From Prevotellaceae bacterium (GTDB lineage Bacteria > Bacteroidota > Bacteroidia > Bacteroidales > Bacteroidaceae): a stretch of DNA of 64,000 nt. Both the position numbers and the translations under genes were made by a program. Location: contig JAISIN010000025.1 of assembly GCA_031262085.1 (NCBI GenBank), positions 18,240 through 82,239 of the forward strand, written 5' to 3'. This document shows positions 8,524 to 17,468 of the stretch, one piece after another. How positions within the stretch are numbered: position 1 is the stretch's first letter; every line of letters starts with the position of its first letter. Under the pieces are notes generated by a model, which had not been told where the DNA came from, ran no database searches, and saw nothing but the letters and a program-made list of their open reading frames with translations.

Positions 8524-9309
8524 TTAAGTATTATATCTGCACAAGGCTTTTTTGAGTTGTTTGATGGCTTTTTCTGCATCTCCGCTTGTCTCATTGAGGA
8601 GTGTCACAAACCGGCTGCCGATGATGGCACCGGCGGCATGTGCACAAGCAGTATCGAAGGTGGCGCGGTTGCTGATGCCGAACCCTACCATGCGGGGGTT
8701 GCGCAGTCCGAGGGCTTCGATGCGTTCAAAGTATGCCTGCTTTTGCCCGTCGAACGATTGCTGGGCGCCGGTGGTGGCAGCGCTCGACACCATGTAGATA
8801 AACCCGTCGGTGTGACGGTCGATTTCGCGTACACGTTCCTCCGAGGTTTCGGGGGTGATGAGCATGATGATGCGCAGGTCGTAGCGGTCGGCTACGGGTT
8901 TGTAGTCGTTCAGGTAGTCGCGAAAGGGAAGGTCGGGGATGATGATGCCGTCGATGCCGTACTGCACACATGCCCGGCAGAAGGCATCGAACCCAAACTG
9001 CATAATAGGATTGAGGTAACCCATCAGGATGAGTGGGATTTGCACGTCGCGCCGGATGTCGTGCAGTTGGTCGAACAGGCGGTGGAGCGACATGCCGTTC
9101 TTCAAGGCGCGGGTGGCAGCTTCTTGTATCACTACGCCGTCGGCCATGGGGTCGCTGAAGGGGATACCTATCTCGATCATGTTTACGCCATGTTGTTCGA
9201 GGGTGCGGATCACGCGGGCTGTGCCGTCGAAGGTGGGGCATCCGGCACAGAAATAGATGGAAAGCAAGTTGTGCGGATTGCTTGCAAAGAGTTGATTGAT
9301 GCGATTCAT
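8524..9309 (-). CDS. trpA: Tryptophan synthase alpha chain
   Basis: TrpA cleaves indole-3-glycerol phosphate to indole and glyceraldehyde 3-phosphate and passes indole to TrpB in the alpha2-beta2 complex in the cytoplasm. The 261-residue length is normal. The signature IEIGIPFSDPMADG carries both catalytic acids (Glu in IEIG, Asp in PMADG). The phosphate-binding loop GFGISN and the IIGSRFV segment are present. It is the last gene of the trp operon, 68 bases after trpF, and begins at an ATG at 9309. No convincing terminator was seen in the 180 bases after it. Confidence 0.97.
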   Translation of the reverse strand: MNRINQLFASNPHNLLSIYFCAGCPTFDGTARVIRTLEQHGVNMIEIGIPFSDPMADGVVIQEAATRALKNGMSLHRLFDQLHDIRRDVQIPLILMGYLNPIMQFGFDAFCRACVQYGIDGIIIPDLPFRDYLNDYKPVADRYDLRIIMLITPETSEERVREIDRHTDGFIYMVSSAATTGAQQSFDGQKQAYFERIEALGLRNPRMVGFGISNRATFDTACAHAAGAIIGSRFVTLLNETSGDAEKAIKQLKKALCRYNT

Positions 9310-9377
9310 TGTTCAAATTAAAAATTAAAAATTAAAAGAGTAAGCGGGTTGTCTTTTTACTTCGGGAGGTTGGATGT

Positions 9378-10013
9378 TTAAAGAGCAAGGGGGCATGCCT
9401 CCTTGTCATGGTCGGTTAAACATTGAGGGGTGAGGGCGGCGAGGAAAGGGCGCAGCAGGTCGGGGTCTTTGATGCCGGGTTCCTTTTCAAACCGACTGTT
9501 CAGGTCGATGCCGACGAAGCGGGGGTGGTGGAAGTCTTTGATGGCTGCCACGCTGTCGGGGGAGATGCCGCCGCTGAGCAGAAAGGGGGTGTCGCCGCGG
9601 TATTGTGGCAGCAGAGACCAGTCGAAACGGGCACCGGAGCCGCCGTAGGCGGGGGTGGGGGTGTCGAAGAGGAGGAGGTCTGCGACGGGGGAGTAGGCGG
9701 GCGCGGTGGCTACGGTGACGGACTTGATCACTTGGTAGCCTGCCGACTGTAAGGAGCGGCACTGTGCGGGCGATTCTTCGCCATGCAGTTGCAGGTAGTC
9801 TAAGTCGAAAAGACGGGCGATGCGGAGCATCTCCGCCTCGCTCTCATTCACAAAGATGCCGACGCGGCGGGCGCGGACAGGCAGATAGCCGGGCACTTCG
9901 CGCACGCACCGGGGCGACTTGGGGTAGAAGATGAATCCCATCATATCTACGCCCAAGTATTCTACTTGGCGGATGTTATCGGCACGGGTCATGCCGCAGA
10001 CTTTGATAAGCAT
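9378..10013 (-). CDS. trpF: Phosphoribosylanthranilate isomerase
   Basis: TrpF converts phosphoribosylanthranilate to the carboxyphenylamino-deoxyribulose phosphate (CdRP). The start MLIKVCGMTRADNI carries the general-base cysteine, and the FDTPTPAYGGSGARFDW region carries the general-acid Asp and the phosphate loop; LSGGISPDSV and GIDLNSRFE complete the barrel. At 211 residues it is a stand-alone TrpF, not a TrpC-TrpF fusion as in E. coli. The gene lies 144 bases after trpC, a gap filled by a 23-bp tandem repeat. The C-terminus runs about 10 residues past the conserved end. Confidence 0.96.
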   Translation of the reverse strand: MLIKVCGMTRADNIRQVEYLGVDMMGFIFYPKSPRCVREVPGYLPVRARRVGIFVNESEAEMLRIARLFDLDYLQLHGEESPAQCRSLQSAGYQVIKSVTVATAPAYSPVADLLLFDTPTPAYGGSGARFDWSLLPQYRGDTPFLLSGGISPDSVAAIKDFHHPRFVGIDLNSRFEKEPGIKDPDLLRPFLAALTPQCLTDHDKEACPLAL

Positions 10014-10054
10014 ATCAGCTATATATTATATATGGTGTAACACTGTTTCCAACA

Positions 10055-10146
10055 AAGAGGTCTTGCAGTCTCCTGCGAGGAAGTCTCGCAGTCTGCTGTG
10101 AAGAGGTCTCGCAGCCTGCTGTGAAGAGGTCTTGCAGCCTGCTGTG
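10055..10146. repeat. Tandem repeat, four 23-bp units, inside the trp operon
   Basis: Four head-to-tail 23-bp units occupy 10055-10077, 10078-10100, 10101-10123 and 10124-10146; the last two differ at one base (consensus starts aagaggtctygcagcctgct). They fill the space between trpC and trpF and must be transcribed with the operon. The unit is not a multiple of three. There are no unique spacers, so this is not CRISPR. Similar-sized clusters occur at 17469 and 45697 with unrelated sequence. Confidence 0.9.
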
Positions 10147-10157
10147 AAGATGTATTG

Positions 10158-11030
10158 TTACCTCTTCTCTTCGTCGGCGGTATTCGGTGCGGATTGTACG
10201 GCTTCAATAAGCTCCCGCAGTGCCTCTCCCGGCGCTTCGGTTTTCATGAACGTTTCGCCGATCAGGAAGCCGCGGTAGCCTGCCTTGCGCAGCCGTCGGA
10301 TGGTGTCGGGGTGAGAGATGCCGCTTTCGGAGACGAAAATCTGTGTGTCGCCCCGTCCCGAATGTAGCGTCTCCTGTCCGCCGATATGCAGTGTATCGTG
10401 GGCAGCAAAGCGGAAGGAGTTCTCCACGTCGGTGACGAAGCTGCCCAGATGGCGGTTGTTGACGCCTACCATGTCGGCGTCGGGGGTGATGTAGGGCAGC
10501 TCGTCGGGGCTGTGCACCTCGAGTAGCACCTCCAAGCTGAGGCGGTGGGCTTGTGTGAGGAGCGTAGCGCACTGCTCCCGTGTGAGGCAGGCGGCGATGA
10601 GTAGCACGGCGTCGGCTCCGACGATGCGGGCTTGCAGCAGTTGGTACTCGTCGATGATGAAGTCTTTGCGCAGGATGGGGATGTCGACCAGCGGACGCGC
10701 CGTGCGGATGTCGCGCAGGGATCCACCAAAGAAATGCTCGTCGGTGAGGATGGAGAGGGCGGCGGCGCCGGCGCGTTCGTAGGCAGGGACGATGCGTTCG
10801 GGACGTGCCTCTTGCTTGATCCAACCTTTAGAGGGCGAGCGGCGTTTGAACTCGGCAATGATGCCGACCGGTGAGTCTGCCAGCGCCCGGCGCATGCTGC
10901 GACGCGGTGTGTCGCACTCGAACATGGCTTCGTCTGCCAGCGCGTGCAACTGTTTCGGAGAGACAGCTTGCTTTTGCCTCTCCACTTCCGCCCGTTTGTG
11001 GGCGATGATGTCGGTGAGTATATCTTTCAT
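10158..11030 (-). CDS. trpC: Indole-3-glycerol phosphate synthase
   Basis: TrpC closes the indole ring by decarboxylation of CdRP to indole-3-glycerol phosphate. The 290-residue sequence has the N-terminal helix (MKDILTDIIAHKRAEVERQK), the catalytic lysine motif IIAEFKRRSPSKG, SILTDEHFFGGS, the second lysine in RKDFIIDEYQ, LEVHSPDEL, the VGVNNRHLG strand and SESGI. The C-terminus has a short polar tail. It lies 27 bases after trpD in the operon. The base composition is visibly more GC-rich than in the flanking polysaccharide regions. Confidence 0.96.
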   Translation of the reverse strand: MKDILTDIIAHKRAEVERQKQAVSPKQLHALADEAMFECDTPRRSMRRALADSPVGIIAEFKRRSPSKGWIKQEARPERIVPAYERAGAAALSILTDEHFFGGSLRDIRTARPLVDIPILRKDFIIDEYQLLQARIVGADAVLLIAACLTREQCATLLTQAHRLSLEVLLEVHSPDELPYITPDADMVGVNNRHLGSFVTDVENSFRFAAHDTLHIGGQETLHSGRGDTQIFVSESGISHPDTIRRLRKAGYRGFLIGETFMKTEAPGEALRELIEAVQSAPNTADEEKR

Positions 11031-11057
11031 TGGAAATTAAAAACTGAAAGTTGAACA

Positions 11058-12053
11058 TTAACTATTGAGCGCGACGAACCTTTTCAGCGTCTGCAGCGCC
11101 CGTCCGCTTTCGAGCGATTGGCGGGCAATGTCGATGCACTCTTCGATCTCTTTGTCGGTTTCGACGGTTTGAATGGCGAAGGCGGCGTTAACCAGCACGC
11201 ACTGTTTTTGCGAATCGGTGGCATGGTTTTCGAGTACAGCATCGAAGATGTGCGACGCTTCCTCTTGGGTCGTGCCGCCGAAAAGCTCTTCGGGACGTGC
11301 GGCAGTGAAGCCCAATTGTGCGGGGCGATAGATGCGTTCGTAGCGGCGCGTCATGACCTTGAACTCGTTGGTAAGCGAGATTTCGTCGTAGCTGTCGAGG
11401 CTGTTGACTACGGCAAAGTCGATGCCCATCTTGTGAAAGACGTTGGTGTAGAGGCGCATCTGGGCAAGGTCGGCTACACCCAGCAGTTGGTAGGCAGGAC
11501 GGGCAGGATTGACTAACGGACCGAGCAGGTTGAAGAGTGTGCGCACACCCAACTGTCGGCGCACGGGGGCAACAAACTTCATGGCAGCATTGAACAGCGG
11601 TGCATGTAGGTATGCCATGCCGCAACCGTCGAGGCTGCGCCGCAACCGGTCGACGTGGGTCGTGAACCGCACGCCGTGTTGCTCCATGACGTTGCTGGCG
11701 CCACTGACGGAGGTGGCACCCACATTGCCGTGTTTGGCAACTTTGTAGCCGGCACCTGCCACGACGAAGCAGGCGCAGGTCGATATGTTGAAGGTGTTCT
11801 TACCGTCGCCACCCGTGCCTACAATGTCGATGACGCGATGAGGCGACAGATCGACCGGGATGGCGGTCTCCATGTAGGCTTGGCGGAAGCCGATAAGTTC
11901 GTCGACCGTGATGCCGCGCATCTGAAAAGCGGTGAGTAGCGCCGCTACCTGTGCGTCGGGGTATTGCTCGCGAGTGATGTTGAGGAGCAGTTGTCGGGTC
12001 TCTTCGCCCGTCAGCTCTTCGTGATTGAAGAGGCGTGTGAGTATATTTTTCAT
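11058..12053 (-). CDS. trpD: Anthranilate phosphoribosyltransferase
   Basis: TrpD transfers phosphoribosyl from PRPP to anthranilate. The signature GTGGDGKNTFNIST, the KHGNVGATSVSGASNVME segment and LGPLVNPARP are all present, and the 331-residue length is typical. I place the start at the ATG at 12053 rather than the in-frame TTG at 12068, because the ATG overlaps the trpG stop by four bases (ATGA), the usual arrangement for translational coupling. This trpD is a separate gene, not fused to trpG as in enterobacteria. Confidence 0.96.
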   Translation of the reverse strand: MKNILTRLFNHEELTGEETRQLLLNITREQYPDAQVAALLTAFQMRGITVDELIGFRQAYMETAIPVDLSPHRVIDIVGTGGDGKNTFNISTCACFVVAGAGYKVAKHGNVGATSVSGASNVMEQHGVRFTTHVDRLRRSLDGCGMAYLHAPLFNAAMKFVAPVRRQLGVRTLFNLLGPLVNPARPAYQLLGVADLAQMRLYTNVFHKMGIDFAVVNSLDSYDEISLTNEFKVMTRRYERIYRPAQLGFTAARPEELFGGTTQEEASHIFDAVLENHATDSQKQCVLVNAAFAIQTVETDKEIEECIDIARQSLESGRALQTLKRFVALNS

Positions 12054-12637
12054 CTGTTGTTTAACCAATTATTCATAATCTCTTTGCCCGTCGGGGTGAG
12101 TACCGATTCGGGATGAAACTGTACGCCGCAAATGTTGTATGTGCGATGTCTGAGCGCCATGATGTGCCCTTCGGCATCGTCGGCAGTGATTTCGAGACAC
12201 TCGGGAAGCCCTTCGGCATCTACCACCCACGAGTGGTAACGTCCCACGGACAGTCGGGAAGGTAATCCCGCAAACAACGGTTCTTCGGGCGAAACGCGTA
12301 CCGGGGTCTGTACGCCATGATAGACCTGTTCCAGATTCTTTAGCTTAGCGCCAAACACCTGCCCGATGGCTTGGTGCCCCAAGCAGATGCCGAGTATAGC
12401 CTTATCGGCGGCATAAGTCCGAATGACCTCTAAGAGCAGTCCGGCTTCTTCGGGAATGCCCGGTCCGGGCGAGAGGATGATGCGGCTGTATGCTGCCAAG
12501 TCTGCCAACGCAAACTTATCGTTGCGCAGCACGTCGGGGGTATGTCCCAGCTCCCTCATGAGATGCACCAAGTTGTAGGTGAAAGAATCGTAGTTATCGA
12601 TGATAACCGATTGAATCGATTGACAATTATTTTCCAT
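12050..12637 (-). CDS. trpG: Anthranilate synthase component II (glutamine amidotransferase)
   Basis: TrpG hydrolyses glutamine and passes ammonia to TrpE. The protein begins VIIDNYDSFTYNLVHL after a short leader; the oxyanion motif LSPGPGIP, the nucleophile motif GICLGHQAIG with its cysteine, and the His-Glu pair in VQFHPES are all present. An open frame extends upstream to 12835, but that part is basic low-complexity sequence antisense to nothing conserved and overlaps trpE. The ATG at 12637 shares one base with the trpE stop (TGATG), so it is chosen. Length is then 195 residues. It may also serve folate synthesis if no pabA exists elsewhere. Confidence 0.96.
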   Translation of the reverse strand: MENNCQSIQSVIIDNYDSFTYNLVHLMRELGHTPDVLRNDKFALADLAAYSRIILSPGPGIPEEAGLLLEVIRTYAADKAILGICLGHQAIGQVFGAKLKNLEQVYHGVQTPVRVSPEEPLFAGLPSRLSVGRYHSWVVDAEGLPECLEITADDAEGHIMALRHRTYNICGVQFHPESVLTPTGKEIMNNWLNNR

Positions 12638-14055
12638 CACATCCTTTCCGCCATCACGATGGCTTGCTTGAGTGCGCCCAACTTGTTGTTCACCTCTTGT
12701 AGTTCGTACTCCTCGTCGCTTTGTGCCACGATGCCTCCCCCTGCTTGAAACCAGAGCACTCCGTTTCGGCTGACGAAGGTGCGGATGGTGATGGCTTGAT
12801 TGAGTGCTCCGTTCAGTCCAATGAACCCGATGCAACCACCGTATGCTCCGCGATTGTGCGGTTCCAGTTCGCTGATGAGCTGCATGGCACGCACCTTGGG
12901 AGCGCCGCTCAAGGTGCCGGCGGGGAAGGTGTCGATAAAGGTGCGGATGGGTCGGGCGTCGGGATTGAGCGTTCCGCTGACACGGCTTACCAAGTGTATG
13001 ACATGACTGTATAGTTGAATCTCTTTGAAGAAATCGACCTTTACGGGGAAGCAGTTGCGTGAGAGGTCGTTACGAGCCAAATCGACCAACATCACGTGTT
13101 CGGCATTCTCTTTGGGGTCGTCGCGCAGGTATTGCATGTTTCGGTTATCATCTGCCGGATTACCGGTGCGTCGTGCCGTTCCGGCTATGGGGTCGATGTA
13201 TGCCTGTCTGCCTTCGATGCGGCAGTGCGTTTCGGGCGAGGAGCCGAAAATGCGGAAGCCGCCAAAGTCGAAATAGAACAGGTAGGGCGAAGGATTGATG
13301 CTGCGCAGCGCACGGTAAAGCTTGAAGTCATCGCCGGTGAAGCGCTGCTCGTAGCGGCGCGACAGAACGATTTGAAACACATCGCCCCGCTTGCAGTGGG
13401 CAATACCGGCTCGGATGTTGGCGCGATGTTCATCGTCGGTGAGCGAGGAGGTGGTGGCGCCCACGGCATGAAAATCGTAGGCAGTGTAGTTGCGGTTGAG
13501 GATGGCACGCTGCACCATGTCGAGGCGACTCTCTTCGCCGTCGGCAAGCATCTCGAGCAACAGCATCTCGTTGCGGTAGTCGTTGAATACGATGAGATAC
13601 TTATACAGAATATACAGCATGTCGGGGGCATCGTTTTTCTCTTCACGGCTATCCTTCACGGGAATCTCCTCGAAGTAGCGCACGGCATTGAACGAGGTGT
13701 AACCGTATAGTCCGCAGTAATCGGCGTATTCGCCTGTGACGCTGAACCGACCGATGAAGGCTTCGAGCGCATCTTCTACGCTAAAAGCGGTTGTCAGCGG
13801 ATGCTCTTCTCTGCTGCCGTCGGGTAGGCGGAAGATCGCCGTGCCGTGCTCAATGGCAATGCTTGCCACCGGACAGAGGCCGATGAACGAGCGGTTGTTC
13901 TCTGTGCCGTGATAGTCGGAACTCTCCATCAAAGCGCTTTGTGGAAAGACGTCGCGCACCTTCAGGTAAGTACTCACCGGCGTGTGCAGGTCGCCCAGCA
14001 TGGTGCGATGAACAGCACGGTAGGACAATTTTGGAACGTTATCTATATGCTTCAT
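12637..14055 (-). CDS. trpE: Anthranilate synthase component I
   Basis: TrpE makes anthranilate from chorismate using ammonia from TrpG. The 472-residue protein has the N-terminal ALMESSD motif (residues 41-47), related to the LLES motif that binds feedback tryptophan in other TrpE enzymes, then the chorismate-binding core: QIVLSRRYEQ, FGSSPETH, IAGTARRTG, MLVDLARNDLSR, AGTLSGAPKVRAM and QAGGGIVAQSDE. It lies 71 bases after trpB. The presence of the LMESS motif suggests tryptophan feedback inhibition in addition to the attenuator; this is inference from the family. Confidence 0.97.
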   Translation of the reverse strand: MKHIDNVPKLSYRAVHRTMLGDLHTPVSTYLKVRDVFPQSALMESSDYHGTENNRSFIGLCPVASIAIEHGTAIFRLPDGSREEHPLTTAFSVEDALEAFIGRFSVTGEYADYCGLYGYTSFNAVRYFEEIPVKDSREEKNDAPDMLYILYKYLIVFNDYRNEMLLLEMLADGEESRLDMVQRAILNRNYTAYDFHAVGATTSSLTDDEHRANIRAGIAHCKRGDVFQIVLSRRYEQRFTGDDFKLYRALRSINPSPYLFYFDFGGFRIFGSSPETHCRIEGRQAYIDPIAGTARRTGNPADDNRNMQYLRDDPKENAEHVMLVDLARNDLSRNCFPVKVDFFKEIQLYSHVIHLVSRVSGTLNPDARPIRTFIDTFPAGTLSGAPKVRAMQLISELEPHNRGAYGGCIGFIGLNGALNQAITIRTFVSRNGVLWFQAGGGIVAQSDEEYELQEVNNKLGALKQAIVMAERM

Positions 14056-14126
14056 ATTTGCTTTTTATTGTTATCTATATCTCTAATTATTCATCATTAG
14101 CTTTATTCTCATTCACTACGTGCTTG

Positions 14127-15308
14127 TCAATGATCAATTCCCAAATAGGTTCCCATATCCTTGTCTCCCCGTCCCGACACGGTGAGAACTACGATGTCGG
14201 TGGGTTTGAACGAGAGTTTGGGCAGTGCACCCAGTGCATGGGCGCTCTCTAATGCGGGGATGATGCCTTCCAAGCGTGTTAGTTCGTAGGCTGCCCGGAT
14301 GGCTTCGTCGTCGTTGACAGCCAGTACGAGGGCGCGTTTTCGGGCAGCCAGATAGGCGTGCATGGGTCCGATGCCCGGATAATCCAATCCGGCAGAGATG
14401 GAATAGGGTTCTTCTATCTGTCCGTCTTCGTTCTGAATGACGTAGGTGCGCGCACCGTGTATAATGCCCATCTTTCCAAGTGCAATGGTGGCGGCGGTCA
14501 TGCCTGTTTCTATGCCTTTGCCTCCGGCTTCTGCCAGCACAATTTGTACGGAGGGGTTGTCTACGTAGTGGTAGATAGTGCCGGCGGCATTGCTCCCTCC
14601 TCCCACGCAGGCAATGAGATAGTCGGGACAATCTCGCCCTTCTTGCGACAGGAGTTGCTTCCGAATTTCTTCGCTAATGACCGACTGTAGGCGCGCCACC
14701 ATGTCGGGGTAGGGGTGTGGACCTACGGTAGAGCCTATAATATAATAAGTATCGGCGGGATGACAGCACCAGTCGCGGATGGCTTCGTTGGTTGCATCCT
14801 TGAGTGTCATGTTTCCCGAGGTGACAGGTACTACCGTAGCGCCCAGCATCTTCATCTTCTCTACGTTGATGTGTTGCCGTTCGACGTCGGTCTTTCCCAT
14901 GTAGACTACACACTCCATATTCATCAGGGCGCATACGGTGGCGGTGGCTACTCCGTGCTGTCCGGCACCGGTCTCGGCAATGATGCGTCGTTTGCCCATG
15001 CGGCGGGCAATGAGAATCTGCCCGATGGTGTTGTTGATCTTATGGGCGCCGGTGTGGTTCAAATCCTCGCGCTTCAGGTAGAGGCGGCAGCCGTATCGCT
15101 CCGACAGTCGTCGGGCGAAGCAGAGCGGGGTGGGGCGACCTACGTAGTCGCGCAGCAACTGCTCGTATTCGTGGCGGAACTCTTCGCTTTGCAGTATCGT
15201 GAGGTAGGTCTGCTGCAGTTCCGTTACGCATTTGTGGAGAATTTCGGGGATGTAGGCTCCTCCAAACTCACCGTAATAACCGTCGTTGTTTACTAAAAAA
15301 GATTCCAT
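14127..15308 (-). CDS. trpB: Tryptophan synthase beta chain
   Basis: TrpB condenses indole with serine using pyridoxal phosphate. The PLP lysine motif [13 protein letters not shown], the [13 protein letters not shown] loop, the phosphate-binding [10 protein letters not shown] loop and the C-terminal VSGRGDKD are intact. I place the start at the ATG at 15308 ([20 protein letters not shown]), giving 393 residues, the usual length; the frame extends to 15356 but those codons lie in the attenuator terminator. It is the first structural gene of the operon, 30 bases after the terminator U-run. This TrpB has the form that partners TrpA, not the TrpB2 type. Confidence 0.97.
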   Translation of the reverse strand: MESFLVNNDGYYGEFGGAYIPEILHKCVTELQQTYLTILQSEEFRHEYEQLLRDYVGRPTPLCFARRLSERYGCRLYLKREDLNHTGAHKINNTIGQILIARRMGKRRIIAETGAGQHGVATATVCALMNMECVVYMGKTDVERQHINVEKMKMLGATVVPVTSGNMTLKDATNEAIRDWCCHPADTYYIIGSTVGPHPYPDMVARLQSVISEEIRKQLLSQEGRDCPDYLIACVGGGSNAAGTIYHYVDNPSVQIVLAEAGGKGIETGMTAATIALGKMGIIHGARTYVIQNEDGQIEEPYSISAGLDYPGIGPMHAYLAARKRALVLAVNDDEAIRAAYELTRLEGIIPALESAHALGALPKLSFKPTDIVVLTVSGRGDKDMGTYLGIDH

Positions 15309-15338
15309 ATTGTATTGGTCTTGAATTTCTATGAAATG

Positions 15339-15374
15339 AAAAAAGCCCTGTCGCAAGTTGCGACAGGGCTTTTT
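15339..15374 (-). terminator. trp attenuator (rho-independent terminator)
   Basis: On the minus-strand transcript a perfect 17-base inverted repeat (arms 15358-15374 and 15340-15356, core AGCCCTGTCGCAA) ends in a run of six U, between the leader peptide and trpB. The upstream arm contains CTGTCG (15361-15366), complementary to a CGACAG inside the leader reading frame (15431-15436). Pairing of those two would break the terminator, so the layout is terminator plus antiterminator. Confidence 0.93.
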
Positions 15375-15399
15375 GTATTTTCGAATGGATTCTATTCGT

Positions 15400-15486
15400 T
15401 TATATACATACCAGCACTGCTCCCTTACGACTGTCGGAGTTGTAACGGCGCCACCACCAATATGTATTAACGAGTAGAGATTTCAT
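15400..15486 (-). CDS. trpL: trp operon leader peptide with three consecutive Trp codons
   Basis: A 28-codon frame runs from ATG at 15486 to TAA at 15400 and starts [16 protein letters not shown]. Three adjacent TGG codons at positions 10-12 are far from chance for a rare residue. It begins about 17 bases after the predicted transcript start and its stop is 26 bases before the terminator. Stalling at the Trp codons during tryptophan shortage would free the CGACAG segment at codons 17-19 to pair with the terminator's upstream arm and let transcription enter trpB; full translation would cover that segment and allow termination. The codons are seen; the mechanism is established for other trp operons and inferred here. 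Confidence 0.92.
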   Translation of the reverse strand: MKSLLVNTYWWWRRYNSDSRKGAVLVCI

Positions 15487-15509
15487 TGCTTTTTGTTTTT
15501 AAATCGCGG

Positions 15510-15540
15510 CAAAAGTAATCAGTTTGTTTGGAACAGTAAA
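15510..15540 (-). promoter_or_regulatory. trp operon promoter
   Basis: On the minus strand TACTTTTG (15510-15517) is a perfect TAnnTTTG -7 box, and TTTA (15537-15540) lies 19 bases upstream in the place of TTTG. Transcription would begin near 15503, just before the leader peptide. Confidence 0.65.
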
Positions 15541-15559
15541 GGATTCCTTTCTTTTTTTT

Positions 15560-17359
15560 CTAAATTTTATTTGTTTCCGGAATGGCGGATACATCTCGGA
15601 GTTTTTCTAATGACCGAACCGAAGAGAAGACCTCCTCGCACGTCGTACTCTTCCACGTTTGGAAGTGTAACAGCAACAAATGCAACTCCGTACCTTCAGC
15701 CAATCGCTGAGCAATCTTATCTTCACGATATTGTAGCAATTGTGCACGCCCCGCCACCCGCTGCACTTCCATCTCTGCTTCGGTGGCACCTGCTTTGGCG
15801 TATTTCATCTCGATGAGGTAGCTATGCGCCACATCGGGATAGTGTGTTTTGTTGGGCAGTAGAACAAAATCACTGAAACCATAGTTCATCTCCAATTCGG
15901 GCATCAACAGATAGTAGTTGGCAAGCGAGAGATAAGCTTTGAGGAAACCCTGCACATTGCGTTCGCCCTCAATGGCGTCGCGCACAGCGCTGTTATCCAT
16001 ATAAGCCTGACCTACAAATTCAAAGAAAGGTTGCCATTTGCCGTCGTATGCCATATCACCATATAACTTACTTATGATTGACAAGTCCACCGCGTATTGC
16101 TGCTGGTAATATTCAAGCATAAAACTAAAATATTGTTCACGCACAGAATTGTTGGGAATACGCATTTTCAACTGACCGCGATACACTCCGCTGATCGTGA
16201 GCAATCCATAGTAATAGAGCAAACTGCGGTAGTTCTCTATATTCGTTATTTTTTCGGCAGGGAAAGAGGTTTGCAAGTCTACCGTTATCTCTTCCCGAGC
16301 AGCAATTTCTTCTATCACGCTCATGCGCTGACCGCTTAGCGTAAGGTTTTTGTCTATACGAACCAGCATCTTGAGCTTACCGAAATCGGTACGGGCATTC
16401 TTACTCAACATCTGTTCGGGAGTTTCACCCGTATCTATCCGATTACTCAGGTAGTACAGTACCATATCACAGTTAAAGATGCGCGGTTCGTTCAATGCTT
16501 TTTTTGCAAAGCAGTAGTTATCATACCACGGGCGCATCTCTTCAATCATGACATCCACATCGCCCGTGAGGGCGCCTGCATCCTTATAATATTGAAACAT
16601 TTCGCGCACATCAATCTCACTAAACCCCATCATCGCATTGAAGCGCGGGTCGGTAGAAATATTCCAGTCGATATTAAAACCGCTGGTAAGATCGTCCAGC
16701 GTAACCGGACTGACACCGGTGAGGAAAATGCGATAGAACATGCCTTTAAAGATTTTGAAAATATCGCGATAAAAGCCGGTGGCATGAGTGATTTTATGGA
16801 ACATGTCGTGCCCTTGTTCACTTAACACGATGTTGGTAAAGTTGTCGTATTCATCAACAATTAAATAGAGTGGGTATTCTCTCGTCCTTGCAGCATCTTT
16901 AAGTATAGACAGTTTGCCGCGAGCCGTAGGTTCACTTTTTATTCTCTCTTCAAATGTAGAGCGATAAAATTCGGCATATTTTTCAGCAAAACCATCAATA
17001 ATACTACCACAGTAAGTATTGAAGTTTGCCTCAAGTTGTTCTAACGAAGCTGCCCCGCCCACTTCTGAAAAGTCGAAGCGAAGAATCTGATAGCTATTTC
17101 GGTCTTCTGTCGGATGATTTCCAATCCACGAGTTACCGAAAAGATTGTCAAAATGAGCTTTCTCCATTATATCATAGTAAGCGCTAAGCACTCCTAAGAA
17201 CAAACTTTTTCCGAAGCGCCTCGGACGAATAAACAGTAGATTGGGACGTGATTTCTCCACCAATGATATATATTTGGTTTTATCAACAAAGTAATAGTTC
17301 TTGTTGATAATCTGTTTGAAATCGGAGATTCCGTAAGGAATGTTCTTTATGCTATCCAT
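15560..17359 (-). CDS. AAA-ATPase-like / PD-(D/E)XK nuclease family protein
   Basis: The 599-residue protein starts with the typical IPYGISDFKQI and YFVDKTKYI segments, then FIRPRRFGKSLFLG, a Walker-A-like loop (GKS) of the AAA-ATPase_like family, and LYLIVDEYDNF as Walker B. The C-terminal part has the PD-(D/E)XK layout: a Glu-rich helix, GFSDFVLLPNK and YLIEMKYAKAG, with Asp, Glu and Lys in the right order. Such genes occur in many copies in Bacteroides genomes and have no settled role. It stands alone, with more than 180 bases on the 5' flank before any gene and the trp promoter just after its 3' end. A second copy's C-terminus is at 63880. Confidence 0.85.
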   Translation of the reverse strand: MDSIKNIPYGISDFKQIINKNYYFVDKTKYISLVEKSRPNLLFIRPRRFGKSLFLGVLSAYYDIMEKAHFDNLFGNSWIGNHPTEDRNSYQILRFDFSEVGGAASLEQLEANFNTYCGSIIDGFAEKYAEFYRSTFEERIKSEPTARGKLSILKDAARTREYPLYLIVDEYDNFTNIVLSEQGHDMFHKITHATGFYRDIFKIFKGMFYRIFLTGVSPVTLDDLTSGFNIDWNISTDPRFNAMMGFSEIDVREMFQYYKDAGALTGDVDVMIEEMRPWYDNYCFAKKALNEPRIFNCDMVLYYLSNRIDTGETPEQMLSKNARTDFGKLKMLVRIDKNLTLSGQRMSVIEEIAAREEITVDLQTSFPAEKITNIENYRSLLYYYGLLTISGVYRGQLKMRIPNNSVREQYFSFMLEYYQQQYAVDLSIISKLYGDMAYDGKWQPFFEFVGQAYMDNSAVRDAIEGERNVQGFLKAYLSLANYYLLMPELEMNYGFSDFVLLPNKTHYPDVAHSYLIEMKYAKAGATEAEMEVQRVAGRAQLLQYREDKIAQRLAEGTELHLLLLHFQTWKSTTCEEVFSSVRSLEKLRDVSAIPETNKI

Positions 17360-17468
17360 AAGTCGGAGTGTTATACGAGTTCATACTGCCCGCAAATTTA
17401 GATAAAACCCGCGAGTTTTTACACCGACAGAATAAAGAAACTGCTTTTTTGTGCAGACGGGCAAAATT

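Noticed and set aside
8557..9321. Long plus-strand open frame opposite trpA
   Set aside because: It is the antisense of trpA, an effect of GC-rich codon usage; no conserved protein features.
10019..10207. A 62-residue open frame between trpF and trpC
   Set aside because: It is a read-through of the 23-bp tandem repeat; its protein is a low-complexity translation of the repeat and overlaps the trpC end.
12638..12835. N-terminal extension of trpG upstream to 12835
   Set aside because: The extension is a basic, low-complexity frame lying inside trpE; the conserved protein starts at 12637, overlapping the trpE stop.
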